Notes: generated from the sequence alone by a model not told the origin. Shown: positions 1 to 8,787, counted from the stretch's first letter. The stretch: DNA of 64,000 nt from Alphaproteobacteria bacterium (GCA_016776605.1 JADHTB010000012.1:1-64000); one strand, 5' to 3'. Numbers and translations are program-made.

Positions 1-882
1 CTGGGTTTCGGAGAGGAATTTTTCCGTCAGGAATGCCTTGGCCGGCAACTGGTTCGGCCCGGGCGGCGGCAGGCAAACGTCAATCAGGTCCGGGCGGCCC
101 ATCTTGTTCAGGATGGCGGTGGCGAAATGCATCTCGGCCCCGCCCAGGACGATATGCCTGCCGTCCTTGGTGGCATAGATATTGTACATGGCGTTGCCGC
201 CCCAACTGCGTTCGTCCTTGGGGTTCGGCGCGCGCTTTTCGGCGAACACCGGGCCGACGTTGTTGGGCATGGCGGCGATCAGGCTGTCCATCATGGACAG
301 ATCGATGTAATCGCCGCGCTTGGTTTCCTTGCGCCGGTACAGCGCCATCAACACCGCCGACAGCCCCATCATGGAGGACAGCATGTCCGCATTGGCGATG
401 CCCGGAATGGCCGGCTGGCCGTCGGGGCCCAGATTGACGCTGAGGATACCCGCATAGGCCTCCGTCGCCATGTCGTGGGCCGGTTTCTTGGCGTACGGCC
501 CGTCCTGGCCAAAGGCCGACAGCGAGGCATAGACGATGCCGGGATGGCGCGCGGCCACCACGTCGTATCCCACGCCCAGACGGTCAACCACGCCGGGGCG
601 GAAGGCCTCGATCATCACGTCGCAGGACTCGGCCAGACGCAGGGCGGCTTCCACGCCTTCCTCGGTCTTCAGGTTCAACTGCACGCTTTGTTTGTTGCGG
701 TGGGTATTGGCGAAAAACACCGTGGTGCCGTCCCGTTCGGCGCCGATCACCCGGTTCGGCTCGCCACCGTTGATCGGTTCCAGCTTGATCACCTCGGCGC
801 CATGGTCCGCCATCATCTGGGTGAGTAATGGCCCCGGCAGGAACAGGGAGAGATCGAGGACGCGGATACCTTCAAGTTTCAT
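1..882 (-). CDS. CaiB/BaiF (family III) CoA-transferase, cut by left edge
   Basis: Family III CoA-transferases move CoA between carboxylic acids through an aspartyl-CoA intermediate. The minus-strand frame opens with ATG at 882 (MKLEGIRVLDLSLFLPGPL) and stays open for 294 codons to the window edge. It shows the family's N-terminal Rossmann-like start, a KLEP segment, and YIDLSMMDS, whose Asp aligns with the catalytic Asp of formyl-CoA transferase. Family members are about 390-400 residues, so roughly 100 C-terminal residues lie outside the window. It starts 12 bases after the stop of the second CoA-transferase and is probably the last visible gene of the MaoC/acyl-CoA dehydrogenase operon. 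The substrate cannot be told. Confidence 0.9.
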   Translation of the reverse strand, partial: MKLEGIRVLDLSLFLPGPLLTQMMADHGAEVIKLEPINGGEPNRVIGAERDGTTVFFANTHRNKQSVQLNLKTEEGVEAALRLAESCDVMIEAFRPGVVDRLGVGYDVVAARHPGIVYASLSAFGQDGPYAKKPAHDMATEAYAGILSVNLGPDGQPAIPGIANADMLSSMMGLSAVLMALYRRKETKRGDYIDLSMMDSLIAAMPNNVGPVFAEKRAPNPKDERSWGGNAMYNIYATKDGRHIVLGGAEMHFATAILNKMGRPDLIDVCLPPPGPNQLPAKAFLTEKFLSETQ

Positions 883-894
883 AAGAATAGCTTT

Positions 895-2082
895 CTAGAT
901 GGCGTTGTCGGAACGTAGTTTGCTGATTTCGTCGGAGGAATAGCCCAATTCGGCCAGGATGTCTTCGCTGTCGGCGCCCAGCTTGGGGCCGGGGCGGGCC
1001 GGAATGGCTTCGCCCAGGCGGATCGGATTGTTCAGCAGCTTCAGGCCCGGCCTGTCTGGATGGTCAATTTCCTGCACGCCGCCGCGCTGGCGGAAATAGG
1101 GATTGTCCAGGGCCTGGGCCATGTCATTGACCGGGCCGGCGGGCACGGCGCCGGCGAAATGTTCCAGCCATGCAGGGGTGGGGCGCTTGATCAACACCGC
1201 GTCCAGCATCAAGGTCAGATCGTCGCGGTGTTGGTGGCGGCCTTCATAATCCAGAAAACGGGGATCGGCCTTCCAATCCGGCTGGCCCACCTTGTCGCAC
1301 AGGGCTTCCCAGAACTTCTGGGTCTGGGCCATGATGAAAATCCAGCCGTCCTTGGTGCGGTACAATTGCGAAGGCACGATAAAGGGATGGCCCGAACGCG
1401 GCACCCGGCCCGTAACATCGCCTTCGTTCAGGTACCAAATCGCCGGATAGCTCAATTGATGCATGGCCACGTCATACAGCGAGACTTCCAAATCCCGGCC
1501 CTGGCCGGAAGATTTTGCCTGGGTAATGCCCGCCAGCAGCGCCAGGGCGGCGGTGACCCCGGTCATATAGTCAACCACGGACAGGCCCATGCGGGCGGGC
1601 GGGCCATCCGGTTCGCCGCTGAGAGACAGAAAGCCCGCTTCCGCCTGCATCAGAAAATCATAGCCGGGCCAGCCGGCCCGCTCGCCATCGCTGCCATAGG
1701 CCGAGATATGGGCGCAGACCAGGGCCCGATTGTGGGCCGCCAGGTCGCCATGGCGCAGGCCCAGCTTGCCCGGTTGATCGCCGCGCAGATTGTTGATCAG
1801 GCCATCGGCGGTGGCCACCAGGCGATGCAGCACCGATTGCCCGTCGGGATGTTTCAGGTCCAGGGACAGCGAGCGTTTGTTGCGGTTGAAGGCCTGAAAA
1901 AAATGCGAATCCTGTTCGCCCAGGTAATGCGGACCGACCTTACGGGACATATCGCCGCCCATCTGGCGGTTTTCTATCTTGATCAAATCGGCGCCCAGGT
2001 CGGCCAGAAAGCCACTGCCATAAGGGCCGGCGCCGTAATGTTCCACCGCGATGATACGCAGCCCGGCCAGGGGTAAACTCAC
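895..2082 (-). CDS. CaiB/BaiF (family III) CoA-transferase
   Basis: A second, non-identical family III CoA-transferase of 395 residues. I start it at GTG 2082 (VSLPLAGLRIIAVEHYGAGPYG). This start overlaps the upstream dehydrogenase stop by four bases (GTGA), and the family's conserved N-terminus begins right there. A longer reading to 2358 is an extension inside the dehydrogenase gene. The catalytic Asp is expected in the EVSLYDVAM segment. A DLKHPDGQ segment and a C-terminal GADSEDILAELGYS tail are typical of the family. Two different CoA-transferases in tandem could form a heteromeric enzyme, as in (R)-benzylsuccinate or cholate CoA transfer, or serve successive substrates. That is inference. 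Confidence 0.9.
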   Translation of the reverse strand: MSLPLAGLRIIAVEHYGAGPYGSGFLADLGADLIKIENRQMGGDMSRKVGPHYLGEQDSHFFQAFNRNKRSLSLDLKHPDGQSVLHRLVATADGLINNLRGDQPGKLGLRHGDLAAHNRALVCAHISAYGSDGERAGWPGYDFLMQAEAGFLSLSGEPDGPPARMGLSVVDYMTGVTAALALLAGITQAKSSGQGRDLEVSLYDVAMHQLSYPAIWYLNEGDVTGRVPRSGHPFIVPSQLYRTKDGWIFIMAQTQKFWEALCDKVGQPDWKADPRFLDYEGRHQHRDDLTLMLDAVLIKRPTPAWLEHFAGAVPAGPVNDMAQALDNPYFRQRGGVQEIDHPDRPGLKLLNNPIRLGEAIPARPGPKLGADSEDILAELGYSSDEISKLRSDNAI

Positions 2083-3260
2083 ACCGGGTTCCTTTCGATC
2101 AACTGCCGGGCGATGATAATGCGCTGCATCTCGTTGGTGCCTTCGCCGATGCACATCAATGGCGCGTCCCGGTAATAACGCTCCACATGGAATTCCTTGG
2201 AATAGCCATAGGCGCCATGAATACGCATGCATTCGGTGGCATTTTCCAGGGCGGATTCCGATGCGAACAGCTTGGCCATGCCTGCTTCCATGTCGCAACG
2301 CTCGCCCCTGTCGTAGGCTTTGGCGGCGGCTTCCACCAACAGCCGCGAGGCCTCGCACCGGGTTGCCATGTCGCCCAGTTTAAGCTGGATCGCCTGATGC
2401 TGGCAGATCGGCTTGCCCATGGTTTCGCGCACCTGGGAATAGGCGGCGGCAGCCTTCAGCGATGCATTGGCGATGCCGACGCCACGGGCCGCGACGTTGA
2501 TGCGGCCCAGCTCCAAGCCACCAACCGCATGGCGAAAGCCCGACCCCTCTTCGCCGCCAATCAGGCGGTCGGCGGGGATACGGTAGTCCTCAAAGATCAG
2601 CTCGGCGGAATCGATGCCTTTGTAACCCAGCTTTTCCAGCTTCCGGCCCACCGTGAAGCCGGGGCCTTTTTCCGCGATGAACAACGATGTGCCCTTGTGC
2701 CGGGGTTGCGCTTCCAGATCGGTCTTGACCAGCAGGGCGACGCAGTTGCCTTCGATGCCATTGGAAATCCAGGTCTTGGTGCCGTTAATGACATAATCAT
2801 CGCCATCACGTACCGCGTGGGTACGGATGGCCTGCAGATCGGTGCCGCAGTTCGGCTCGGTCAGGGCCAGGGCGCCGCGAATTTCACCGGTGGCGAAACG
2901 CGGCAGATAGTGGCGTTTCTGCGCCTCCGTGCCAAAGCGTTCCACCGCTGCCGACATGATCAGGTGCGAGTTGAAAATGCCGCTGAGGGACATCCAGACT
3001 TCTGAAACGATGGTCACGATTTTGGCATAGGTGCCGGCGGGCAGGCCCAGGCCGCCGTATTCCTGGCCGATGGTGGCGCCGAACAGGCCCAGCTCTTTCA
3101 TCTGTTCAACCATCTCGTGGGGATATTCGTCGGCATGTTCCAGGGCCAGCACCTTGTCGCTGACTTCCCGGTCCAGCCAGCGCTGCACCCCATCCAGCAA
3201 TTGCTGCTCGTCCTCGCGGGTGATGCTCTCGCCGCTGCGGTTGGTCAGTATTTCACTCAT
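2079..3260 (-). CDS. acyl-CoA dehydrogenase
   Basis: An FAD-dependent acyl-CoA dehydrogenase of 393 residues that introduces an alpha,beta double bond into an acyl-CoA and passes electrons to ETF. It has the usual three-part fold: a helical N-terminus, the middle beta domain with ALTEPNCGTDLQAIRT and KTWISNG, and a C-terminal helical domain with GYSKEFHVERYYRDA followed by CIGEGTNEMQ. The Glu of the IGEGT motif is the catalytic base in short- and medium-chain members. It lies 3 bases after the MaoC-like gene and overlaps the next CoA-transferase by 4 bases, so the genes are co-translated. CoA activation, dehydrogenation and hydration fit one degradation route for an unidentified acid. Confidence 0.93.
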   Translation of the reverse strand: MSEILTNRSGESITREDEQQLLDGVQRWLDREVSDKVLALEHADEYPHEMVEQMKELGLFGATIGQEYGGLGLPAGTYAKIVTIVSEVWMSLSGIFNSHLIMSAAVERFGTEAQKRHYLPRFATGEIRGALALTEPNCGTDLQAIRTHAVRDGDDYVINGTKTWISNGIEGNCVALLVKTDLEAQPRHKGTSLFIAEKGPGFTVGRKLEKLGYKGIDSAELIFEDYRIPADRLIGGEEGSGFRHAVGGLELGRINVAARGVGIANASLKAAAAYSQVRETMGKPICQHQAIQLKLGDMATRCEASRLLVEAAAKAYDRGERCDMEAGMAKLFASESALENATECMRIHGAYGYSKEFHVERYYRDAPLMCIGEGTNEMQRIIIARQLIERNPV

Positions 3261-3263
3261 GGG

Positions 3264-3800
3264 TTATTCCTTTGCAGACTGGGCGGCGAGGATCTTATCA
3301 TCCACGCCATGGCCCCGCTTTGGCACCAGGACCGTGCGTTGATAGCGCATGATCAGGCTGCCGTCCTGTTTATGGGCCCGGGTCTCCACGGTCACGATGC
3401 CCTGGGTCGGACGTGATTTGGATTCCTTTTTTCCCAACACCTCCGACTCCGCATAAATGGTGTCGCCGTTGAAGACCGGCGCCGGCATGGAAATATCGGT
3501 CCAGCCCAAATTGGCGATGGCCTTCTGGCTGACATCGGAAACGCTCATCCCGGCGACCACGGCCAGGGTCAGGGCGGAATTGACAATGGGTTTGCCAAAC
3601 TCGCTGAAGCGGGCGTATTCGGCGTCGAAATGCAGGGGGTGCTGGTTCATGGTCAACAGGGTGAACCAGGTATTGTCGGCCTCGGATATGGTTCGGCCCG
3701 GCCGATGTTCATAGACATCGCCGATTTCGAAATCCTCGTAATAGCGGCCAAAGGTTTCCCGATACCGGTTTTCACCGATCTTGATGGCGCCGTCCTTCAT
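3264..3800 (-). CDS. MaoC-like hot-dog hydratase
   Basis: A 178-residue hot-dog-fold protein of the MaoC dehydratase family. It resembles mesaconyl-CoA hydratase/beta-methylmalyl-CoA dehydratase type proteins (GRYYEDFEIGDVYEHRPGRT, then ADNTWFTLLTMNQHPLHFD). The Asp/His region ADNTWF...NQHPLHFD is where the hydratase catalytic pair lies in this family. It is the first gene of a minus-strand operon with the acyl-CoA dehydrogenase and two CoA-transferases. It would hydrate the enoyl-CoA formed by the dehydrogenase. The start ATG at 3800 faces a 160-base intergenic region shared with the divergent second dehydrogenase. Confidence 0.88.
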   Translation of the reverse strand: MKDGAIKIGENRYRETFGRYYEDFEIGDVYEHRPGRTISEADNTWFTLLTMNQHPLHFDAEYARFSEFGKPIVNSALTLAVVAGMSVSDVSQKAIANLGWTDISMPAPVFNGDTIYAESEVLGKKESKSRPTQGIVTVETRAHKQDGSLIMRYQRTVLVPKRGHGVDDKILAAQSAKE

Positions 3801-3962
3801 CCCAACATCTCCCTCGTATGAGCCATATTTCCCATCGCTGTTCCGGCCATTCTCCCGGCCTGGCGGTTCAGCGTCAATGCACCCCTATGACGCGCCGCCC
3901 ATGATCCGGTATAAGTGGTGTAGATGTAGCGATTATGGGAGCCGGCAGCGTCCGGATTAGTG

Positions 3963-5129
3963 ATGGATCTTTCCTTTACCGACGAGCAGATTGCAGTACG
4001 CGATACCATCGCCAAGCTGTGCGAGAAATATGACGATGCCTATTGGCTGGCCCGGGATACGGACGGTGTCTTCCCCGAGGATTTCGTCAAGGATCTGGCG
4101 GATGGCGGCTGGCTGGGCATCGCCATGCCCGAGGAATATGGCGGTTCCGGCCTGGGCGTGATCGAGGCCTCGTTGATGATGCAGACCATCGCCCAGTCAG
4201 GTGCCGGATTTTCCGGCTGCTCGGCCGTACATATCAATATCTTCGGCCCCAACCCCATTGTCGTGCATGGCACGGACGAGCAGAAACAGCGCCTTTTGCC
4301 GCCTCTGATCGCGGGCAAGGACCGCAGCTGTTTTGGCGTCACGGAGCCCGATGCGGGCCTGGACACCACCCGGATCGAGACCAAGGCGGTGCTCACGGGT
4401 GATAAATACATCGTCAACGGCCGCAAGATGTGGACCTCCACCGCGCAATCCGCGAACAAGATCCTGCTGCTGGCCCGGACCACCTCCCGGGAGGATAGCG
4501 CCAAGCCCACCGAGGGCATCACCATGTTCTACACCGATTTCGACCGCGAATATTGCGAAGCCCGGGTGATCGAGAAAATGGGCCGCAAGGCGGTGGATTC
4601 CAACGCCACCTTTTACGACAACCTGCCGGTCCCCGTGGCCGACCGCATCGGCGAGGAAGGCAAGGGCTTCTATTACCTGCTCGACGGCATCAACCCGGAA
4701 CGCATATTGGTGGCGGCGGAAGCCGTCGGTCTGGGCCGCGCCGCCCTGCGCAAGGCGGTCGATTATGCCAACGAGCGGATCGTGTTCGACCGGCCCATCG
4801 GCAAGAACCAGGCGATCCAGCATCCTCTGGCCGCAGCCTGGGCCCATCTGGAAGCCGCCGACGCTATGGTTTGGAAAGCCGCCGCGCTGTATGACGCCGG
4901 CCAACCCTGCGGCGCAGAGGCCAACGCGGCCAAATATCTGGCGGCGGAGGCCTGTTTCACGGCTTGCGAGCAGGCGGTGATGACCCACGGCGGCATGGGC
5001 TATGCCAAGGAATTCCATGTGGAGCGTTACCTGCGGGAAAGTTTCATCGCCCGCATCGCCCCGGTCAGCCGCGAGATGATCCTGAACTTCATCGGCCAAC
5101 ACGTCCTCAAGATGCCCCGGTCATATTGA
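3963..5129 (+). CDS. acyl-CoA dehydrogenase, divergent, lacking the EGT glutamate
   Basis: An acyl-CoA dehydrogenase family protein of 388 residues (MDLSFTDEQIAVRDTIAKL), transcribed away from the MaoC operon. A GTG at 3960 directly precedes the ATG and cannot be excluded as the start. FAD/substrate segments GVTEPDAGLDTTRIET, GRKMWTS and GGMGYAKEFHVERYLRES are present. Where classic members have IxEGT with the catalytic Glu, this protein reads IARIAPVSREM. The base must come from elsewhere, as in isovaleryl- and long-chain-type enzymes, or the enzyme is atypical. The C-terminus LPRSY-like (KMPRSY) occurs in a known subgroup. Its location suggests a role in the same pathway as the divergent operon. 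Confidence 0.9.
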   Translation: MDLSFTDEQIAVRDTIAKLCEKYDDAYWLARDTDGVFPEDFVKDLADGGWLGIAMPEEYGGSGLGVIEASLMMQTIAQSGAGFSGCSAVHINIFGPNPIVVHGTDEQKQRLLPPLIAGKDRSCFGVTEPDAGLDTTRIETKAVLTGDKYIVNGRKMWTSTAQSANKILLLARTTSREDSAKPTEGITMFYTDFDREYCEARVIEKMGRKAVDSNATFYDNLPVPVADRIGEEGKGFYYLLDGINPERILVAAEAVGLGRAALRKAVDYANERIVFDRPIGKNQAIQHPLAAAWAHLEAADAMVWKAAALYDAGQPCGAEANAAKYLAAEACFTACEQAVMTHGGMGYAKEFHVERYLRESFIARIAPVSREMILNFIGQHVLKMPRSY

Positions 5130-5296
5130 TCTGGCCGTATTGATGGGCGAATTGCGCGCTGCGGGATACATTGCGAATCGCCTATATTCAGCAGTTTTCT
5201 GAATCAGGGCCGGGCGCAAAGCCGCGCGGGTGCTGGCGAAAAACACCGCAATTTCCCTAAAGTCCAGTCTGGCCGGGCGAATCCGAAGGGCGGCGC

Positions 5297-5325
5297 TTGT
5301 CAACTACGATTCGCTCTGATACACG
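5297..5325 (+). promoter_or_regulatory. candidate sigma-70 promoter of the HU gene
   Basis: TTGTCA at 5297-5302 and TACACG at 5320-5325 are separated by 17 bases and end 41 bases before the HU start codon. The -35 matches consensus in five of six positions; the -10 is weak (three of six). Confidence 0.3.
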
Positions 5326-5366
5326 ATGCGAATCATCAACCTCTGGCACCAGTGGGAGCAAAGAAT

Positions 5367-5651
5367 ATGAGTAAAGCAGCACTTATCGAGCGGGTTGCCG
5401 CAAAGGGCAAACTCTCGAAAGCCGAGGCCGGCCGCGTGGTCGACCTTGTCATGGGCGAAATCCAAGGCGGCCTGAAAGCCGCCAAGAAAGAAGGCAAGTA
5501 CACGATTGGTACTTTCGGCACTTTCTCTGTTACCAAGCGGGCCGCCCGCAAAGGCCGCAATCCGCAAACCGGCGAACCGATCAAGATCAAGGCGTCCAAG
5601 GTTCTTAAGTTCAAGCCGGCCGCGGCGCTGAAAAAGGCTGCTGGTTGCTGA
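5367..5651 (+). CDS. hup: HU-family DNA-binding protein
   Basis: A small basic nucleoid protein of 94 residues that binds and bends DNA as a dimer. I start it at ATG 5367 (MSKAALIERVAAKGKLSKAE) because GGGAG lies 8 bases upstream. A GTG 15 bases earlier would add five residues lacking family similarity. The N-terminal helices are followed by the GTFGTFSVTKRAARKGRNPQ beta-arm region, where HU normally has GFGTF and R-G-R-NP-TG, and by the IKASKVLKFKPAAALK end. It stands alone between a dehydrogenase and a TPP enzyme, with its own promoter candidate and a downstream hairpin. Confidence 0.95.
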   Translation: MSKAALIERVAAKGKLSKAEAGRVVDLVMGEIQGGLKAAKKEGKYTIGTFGTFSVTKRAARKGRNPQTGEPIKIKASKVLKFKPAAALKKAAGC

Positions 5652-5700
5652 TCAGCATGTAGGCGCGGTTATTTGCGCCGGTTGGTATAAACTAACGAAA

Positions 5701-5733
5701 TAGGGGGCTCGCGGCCTGGTCGCGGGTCCCCTA
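5701..5733 (+). terminator. hairpin downstream of HU, possible terminator
   Basis: TAGGGG (5701-5706) pairs with CCCCTA (5728-5733), and an inner CGCG pairs with CGCG. The T-run that follows is poor (ATCTGTTT), so factor-independent termination is uncertain. Confidence 0.45.
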
Positions 5734-5786
5734 ATCTGTTTGGATCTGATTTTGCAGATAATTTTGCAGGCTTCCGGAGGATGACG

Positions 5787-7475
5787 ATGAACCAGTTGAG
5801 CGGCGCCGAGGCGCTGGTACGTATGTTGCAGGGCCATGGCGTCGATTATATTTTCGGCCTGTGCGGCGACACCTCGCTGCCGTTCTATGATGCGCTGCAT
5901 CGCCTGAACCACGGCATGACCCATATTTTAAGCCGCGATGAAAGATCGGCCGCCTATATGGCGGATGGCTATGCCCGGGTGTCGGGAAAAGTAGGTGTCT
6001 GCGAGGGGCCGAGCGGCGGCGGCGCCACCTATATCGCGCCGGGATTGGTGGAGGCGAATGAAAGCTCAATCCCCATCCTTGCCATTACAAGCGACATTTC
6101 CGTTGCCGCCCGTGGCCGCTATGCCCTGACAGAATTGGATCAATCGGCCTTGTTTCGCCCTCTGACGAAATGGAACGGGGTTATTGAACGGGCCGAGGAT
6201 GTGCCCAAGATGTTGCGCGCGGCGTTTCGCGAGATGACCACCGGGCGCCCTGGTTCGGCCCATTTGGCGCTGCCATACGATGTGCAAAAAGGCGCCGTGG
6301 ATGCCGCCGATATCTGGTGCGACCCGGAACTGGGGCGCCACCCGGCGTGGCCCACGGGGCCTGACCCGGTGGCGGTGGCGCGCCTGGCCCAGGTGCTGCT
6401 GGCGGCGCGCAATCCGGTTATTGTCTGCGGCGGCGGCGTTGTTTTGGCGGGCGCCGAGGCTGAATTGGCCATCCTGGCGGAACAACTGGCGATCCCCGTG
6501 GCAACCACCATCAGCGGCAAGGGCTCGATCTCCGAAGATCACCCCCTGGCGGTTGGCGTCGTGGGCAGCAATGGCGGCGTCAAGGAAACCCGCCGTTTCA
6601 TGGAACAGGCGGATTTATTGTTGTTGATCGGCTGCCGGGCCGGTTCGGTCACCACCGAACGCTGGCGCTATCCGGCGCCCGGAACCTGCCACATCGCCCA
6701 TATCGATAGCGATCCCGGTGTGATCGGCGCCAATTATCCGACCGAGGCGGCCATGGTGGGCGACGCCCGTCTGGCCCTGGCCGCCCTGAACGCCGAGATT
6801 GGCAGCCCGGCGCCCCCTGTGCGGGATTTGAATGCAGGGACGGTGGCCGAGGCCAAGGCGGCCAAGTTCGCTGCTTTCCAGCAATTGGCCGCAAGTGATG
6901 AACGGCCGATCCGGCCGGAACGGCTGGTCGCCACATTGTCGGAATTGCTGGATGATGATGCCGTGCTGATCGCCGATCCGGGCACGCCCTGTCCCTATCT
7001 CTCGGCCTATTACCCGGTCAGGCGCACGGGCCGGCAGTTTTTCTCCAACCGGGCCCACGGCGCCCTGGGCTATTCGCTGCCGGCGGCGGTGGGGGCCTGT
7101 TATGGCCGCCCCGGCGCCAAGGTGGTGGCGGTCATGGGCGACGGCAGTTTCGGCTTCAACGCCGGCGAGTTGGAGACCGTGGTCCGGCTTGGCCTGCCTA
7201 TTACCTTCGTGGTGGTATCCAACGGGGTCTTCGGCTGGATCAAGGCCGGGCAAAAGTCCGGCTTCGAGGGACGTTATTTTTCGGTCGATTTTTCCACCAC
7301 GGACCATGCCCGCGTGGCCGAGGCTTATGGCCTGCAAGCCTGGCGCGTGGAAGATCCGGGCGAGTTGAAAAGCAAAATGGCGGCGGCCCTGAATTGTCCG
7401 GGGCCATCATTGATCGACGTGATCTGTCAGCCCTTGCAGGAGGCAAACGCGCCGGTCAGCGAGTGGATCGCCTAG
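5787..7475 (+). CDS. thiamine-pyrophosphate-dependent enzyme, acetolactate synthase-like
   Basis: A 562-residue member of the ALS/pyruvate-decarboxylase superfamily acting on 2-oxo acids. The N-terminal Pyr domain carries DERSAAYMADGYAR with the TPP-activating Glu. The central domain has the ALS-type cofactor region. The C-terminal PP domain has the GDG...N motif (MGDGSFGFNAGELETV ... VVVSNGVFG). I choose ATG 5787 because CCGGAGG ends at 5780, six bases upstream; ATG 5781 abuts the ribosome site. It is followed by an MFS transporter and an FAD oxidoreductase on the same strand. No regulatory ALS subunit is nearby, so branched-chain amino acid synthesis is unlikely. Related enzymes include sulfoacetaldehyde acetyltransferase and oxalyl-CoA decarboxylase, but nothing decides the substrate. 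Confidence 0.88.
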   Translation: MNQLSGAEALVRMLQGHGVDYIFGLCGDTSLPFYDALHRLNHGMTHILSRDERSAAYMADGYARVSGKVGVCEGPSGGGATYIAPGLVEANESSIPILAITSDISVAARGRYALTELDQSALFRPLTKWNGVIERAEDVPKMLRAAFREMTTGRPGSAHLALPYDVQKGAVDAADIWCDPELGRHPAWPTGPDPVAVARLAQVLLAARNPVIVCGGGVVLAGAEAELAILAEQLAIPVATTISGKGSISEDHPLAVGVVGSNGGVKETRRFMEQADLLLLIGCRAGSVTTERWRYPAPGTCHIAHIDSDPGVIGANYPTEAAMVGDARLALAALNAEIGSPAPPVRDLNAGTVAEAKAAKFAAFQQLAASDERPIRPERLVATLSELLDDDAVLIADPGTPCPYLSAYYPVRRTGRQFFSNRAHGALGYSLPAAVGACYGRPGAKVVAVMGDGSFGFNAGELETVVRLGLPITFVVVSNGVFGWIKAGQKSGFEGRYFSVDFSTTDHARVAEAYGLQAWRVEDPGELKSKMAAALNCPGPSLIDVICQPLQEANAPVSEWIA

Positions 7476-7476
7476 C

Positions 7477-7497
7477 GCACATTTAATATAAATGTGC
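7477..7497. promoter_or_regulatory. perfect 9-bp inverted repeat in intergenic region
   Basis: GCACATTTA and TAAATGTGC are separated by ATA, directly after the TPP-enzyme stop codon and 47 bases before the MFS start. AT-rich symmetry suits an operator; without a T-tail a terminator is less likely. Confidence 0.35.
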
Positions 7498-7543
7498 TTA
7501 GAGGATAACATTACACCTAACCGTTGATGGGGATCGATTGGCG

Positions 7544-8770
7544 ATGGCGCGACAGGGCAACCACAAACAGACGCATGCCATGGGGCTGGTCGGTGCCGGC
7601 CATTTCATGAGCCATTTCTATGGCCTGACCCTGCCGCCCATGTTCCCGATCTTCAAAGCCGAGTTCGGCGTCAGCTATGCTGCCCTTGGCCTGTTGATGG
7701 CGGCCTACGGCCTGATTGGCGGTCTTTTGCAGGCGCCGGTCGGCTACCTTGTTGACCGCGTTGGACCCAGCCGGGTGTTGATTGCCGGCATGGGGTTGAT
7801 CGCGGTCTCGATCGGCGCCATCGGCTTGGTTGATACCTACTGGGCGCTGTTTGTCCTGGCGCTTCTGGCGGGTATCGGCAACAGCGTCTTCCATCCCGCC
7901 GACTATGCCATACTGGCGCGGGTCATAAATCAACGCGCATTGGGGCGTGCCTACAGCATTCATACCTTTGTCGGATTTTTTGGCGGCAGCGTCGCGCCCA
8001 TGACCATGATCGCCATTGCGGCTGCAACCGTTTGGGGCTGGCGGGCGGCGTTTATTGCCGTCGGTGGGGTCGGGATCGTCGTGTTGGTAGCGATGATCAT
8101 CAAGGGCGGACTGCTTGACGCCGAACTGGCAACGGACAGGGAGCAGGTCGAAAAAGATGCCGCGCGCAAACCAACGCCGGGCGGTCTGTCGTTTTTGACG
8201 CCGCCGGTGCTGTTGTTTTTCCTGTTTTTTGTTGCCTTTGGGATGACCAGCGGCGGTTTGTTTACCTTTACCGCGACCGCTCTGATGCAGGTTCACGGGG
8301 TCGATTTGTCGGTGGCGAATACTGCATTTTCCGGATTGCTCTTTGCCTTGGCGTTTGGCGTGTTGGCGGGCGGTGTCGTCGCCGACCGCCTGGGCCGGCA
8401 TGGTCTGGTCACCGCCATCGCCATGCTCGGTGGCGCGGCGGTGCTGTTCCTGGTGGCCAGCGTACAGATGCCCGTCGTTATTCTGGTGCTGGCCATGGCG
8501 GTGGTTGGCCTGGCCCTGGGTGCGGTACTGCCGGCCCGCGATATGTTGCTGCGTGCCATGACGCCGACAGAACAGACGGGCAAGGTGGTTGGTTTCGTTT
8601 TCGTCGGGCTTAGCCTGGGTTCAAGTGTATCACCTTACCTGTTTGGCTGGTTGATCGACCAGGGCGAGGCCTCCCTGTTGTTTGTTTTGTGCGGTGTCTT
8701 CATGATTTGTGCCATGTTGGCGACAACGGCGGCGCAGGCCGTCGCACCCCGCCGTGCAGCCGCGGTGTGA
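7544..8770 (+). CDS. MFS transporter
   Basis: A major facilitator superfamily permease of 408 residues with about 12 hydrophobic segments (for example GLLMAAYGLIGGLLQAPVGY and VVGFVFVGLSLGSSVSPYLF). The loop 2-3 signature appears as GYLVDRVGPSRVL, and a second half-copy as GVVADRLGRHG. I prefer ATG 7544; an in-frame TTG at 7538 is an alternative. The small-molecule substrate is unknown. Its place between a TPP enzyme and an FAD oxidoreductase suggests uptake of that pathway's organic acid. Its stop overlaps a possible GTG start of the next gene by four bases, suggesting translational coupling. Confidence 0.9.
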   Translation: MARQGNHKQTHAMGLVGAGHFMSHFYGLTLPPMFPIFKAEFGVSYAALGLLMAAYGLIGGLLQAPVGYLVDRVGPSRVLIAGMGLIAVSIGAIGLVDTYWALFVLALLAGIGNSVFHPADYAILARVINQRALGRAYSIHTFVGFFGGSVAPMTMIAIAAATVWGWRAAFIAVGGVGIVVLVAMIIKGGLLDAELATDREQVEKDAARKPTPGGLSFLTPPVLLFFLFFVAFGMTSGGLFTFTATALMQVHGVDLSVANTAFSGLLFALAFGVLAGGVVADRLGRHGLVTAIAMLGGAAVLFLVASVQMPVVILVLAMAVVGLALGAVLPARDMLLRAMTPTEQTGKVVGFVFVGLSLGSSVSPYLFGWLIDQGEASLLFVLCGVFMICAMLATTAAQAVAPRRAAAV

Positions 8771-8787
8771 GCAAAACGGTGGGCCCC

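Noticed and set aside
1060-2076. Long antisense frame opposite the second CoA-transferase
   Set aside because: It is the complementary shadow of a gene with clear CaiB/BaiF motifs; its own protein is a low-complexity His/Gln/Arg-rich sequence.
4197-5102. Antisense frame opposite the second acyl-CoA dehydrogenase
   Set aside because: Shadow in GC-rich DNA; no family motif, while the + strand gene is convincing.
7517-8401. Antisense frame opposite the MFS gene
   Set aside because: Basic, Gln/His-rich translation without any recognisable motif, opposite a good transporter gene.
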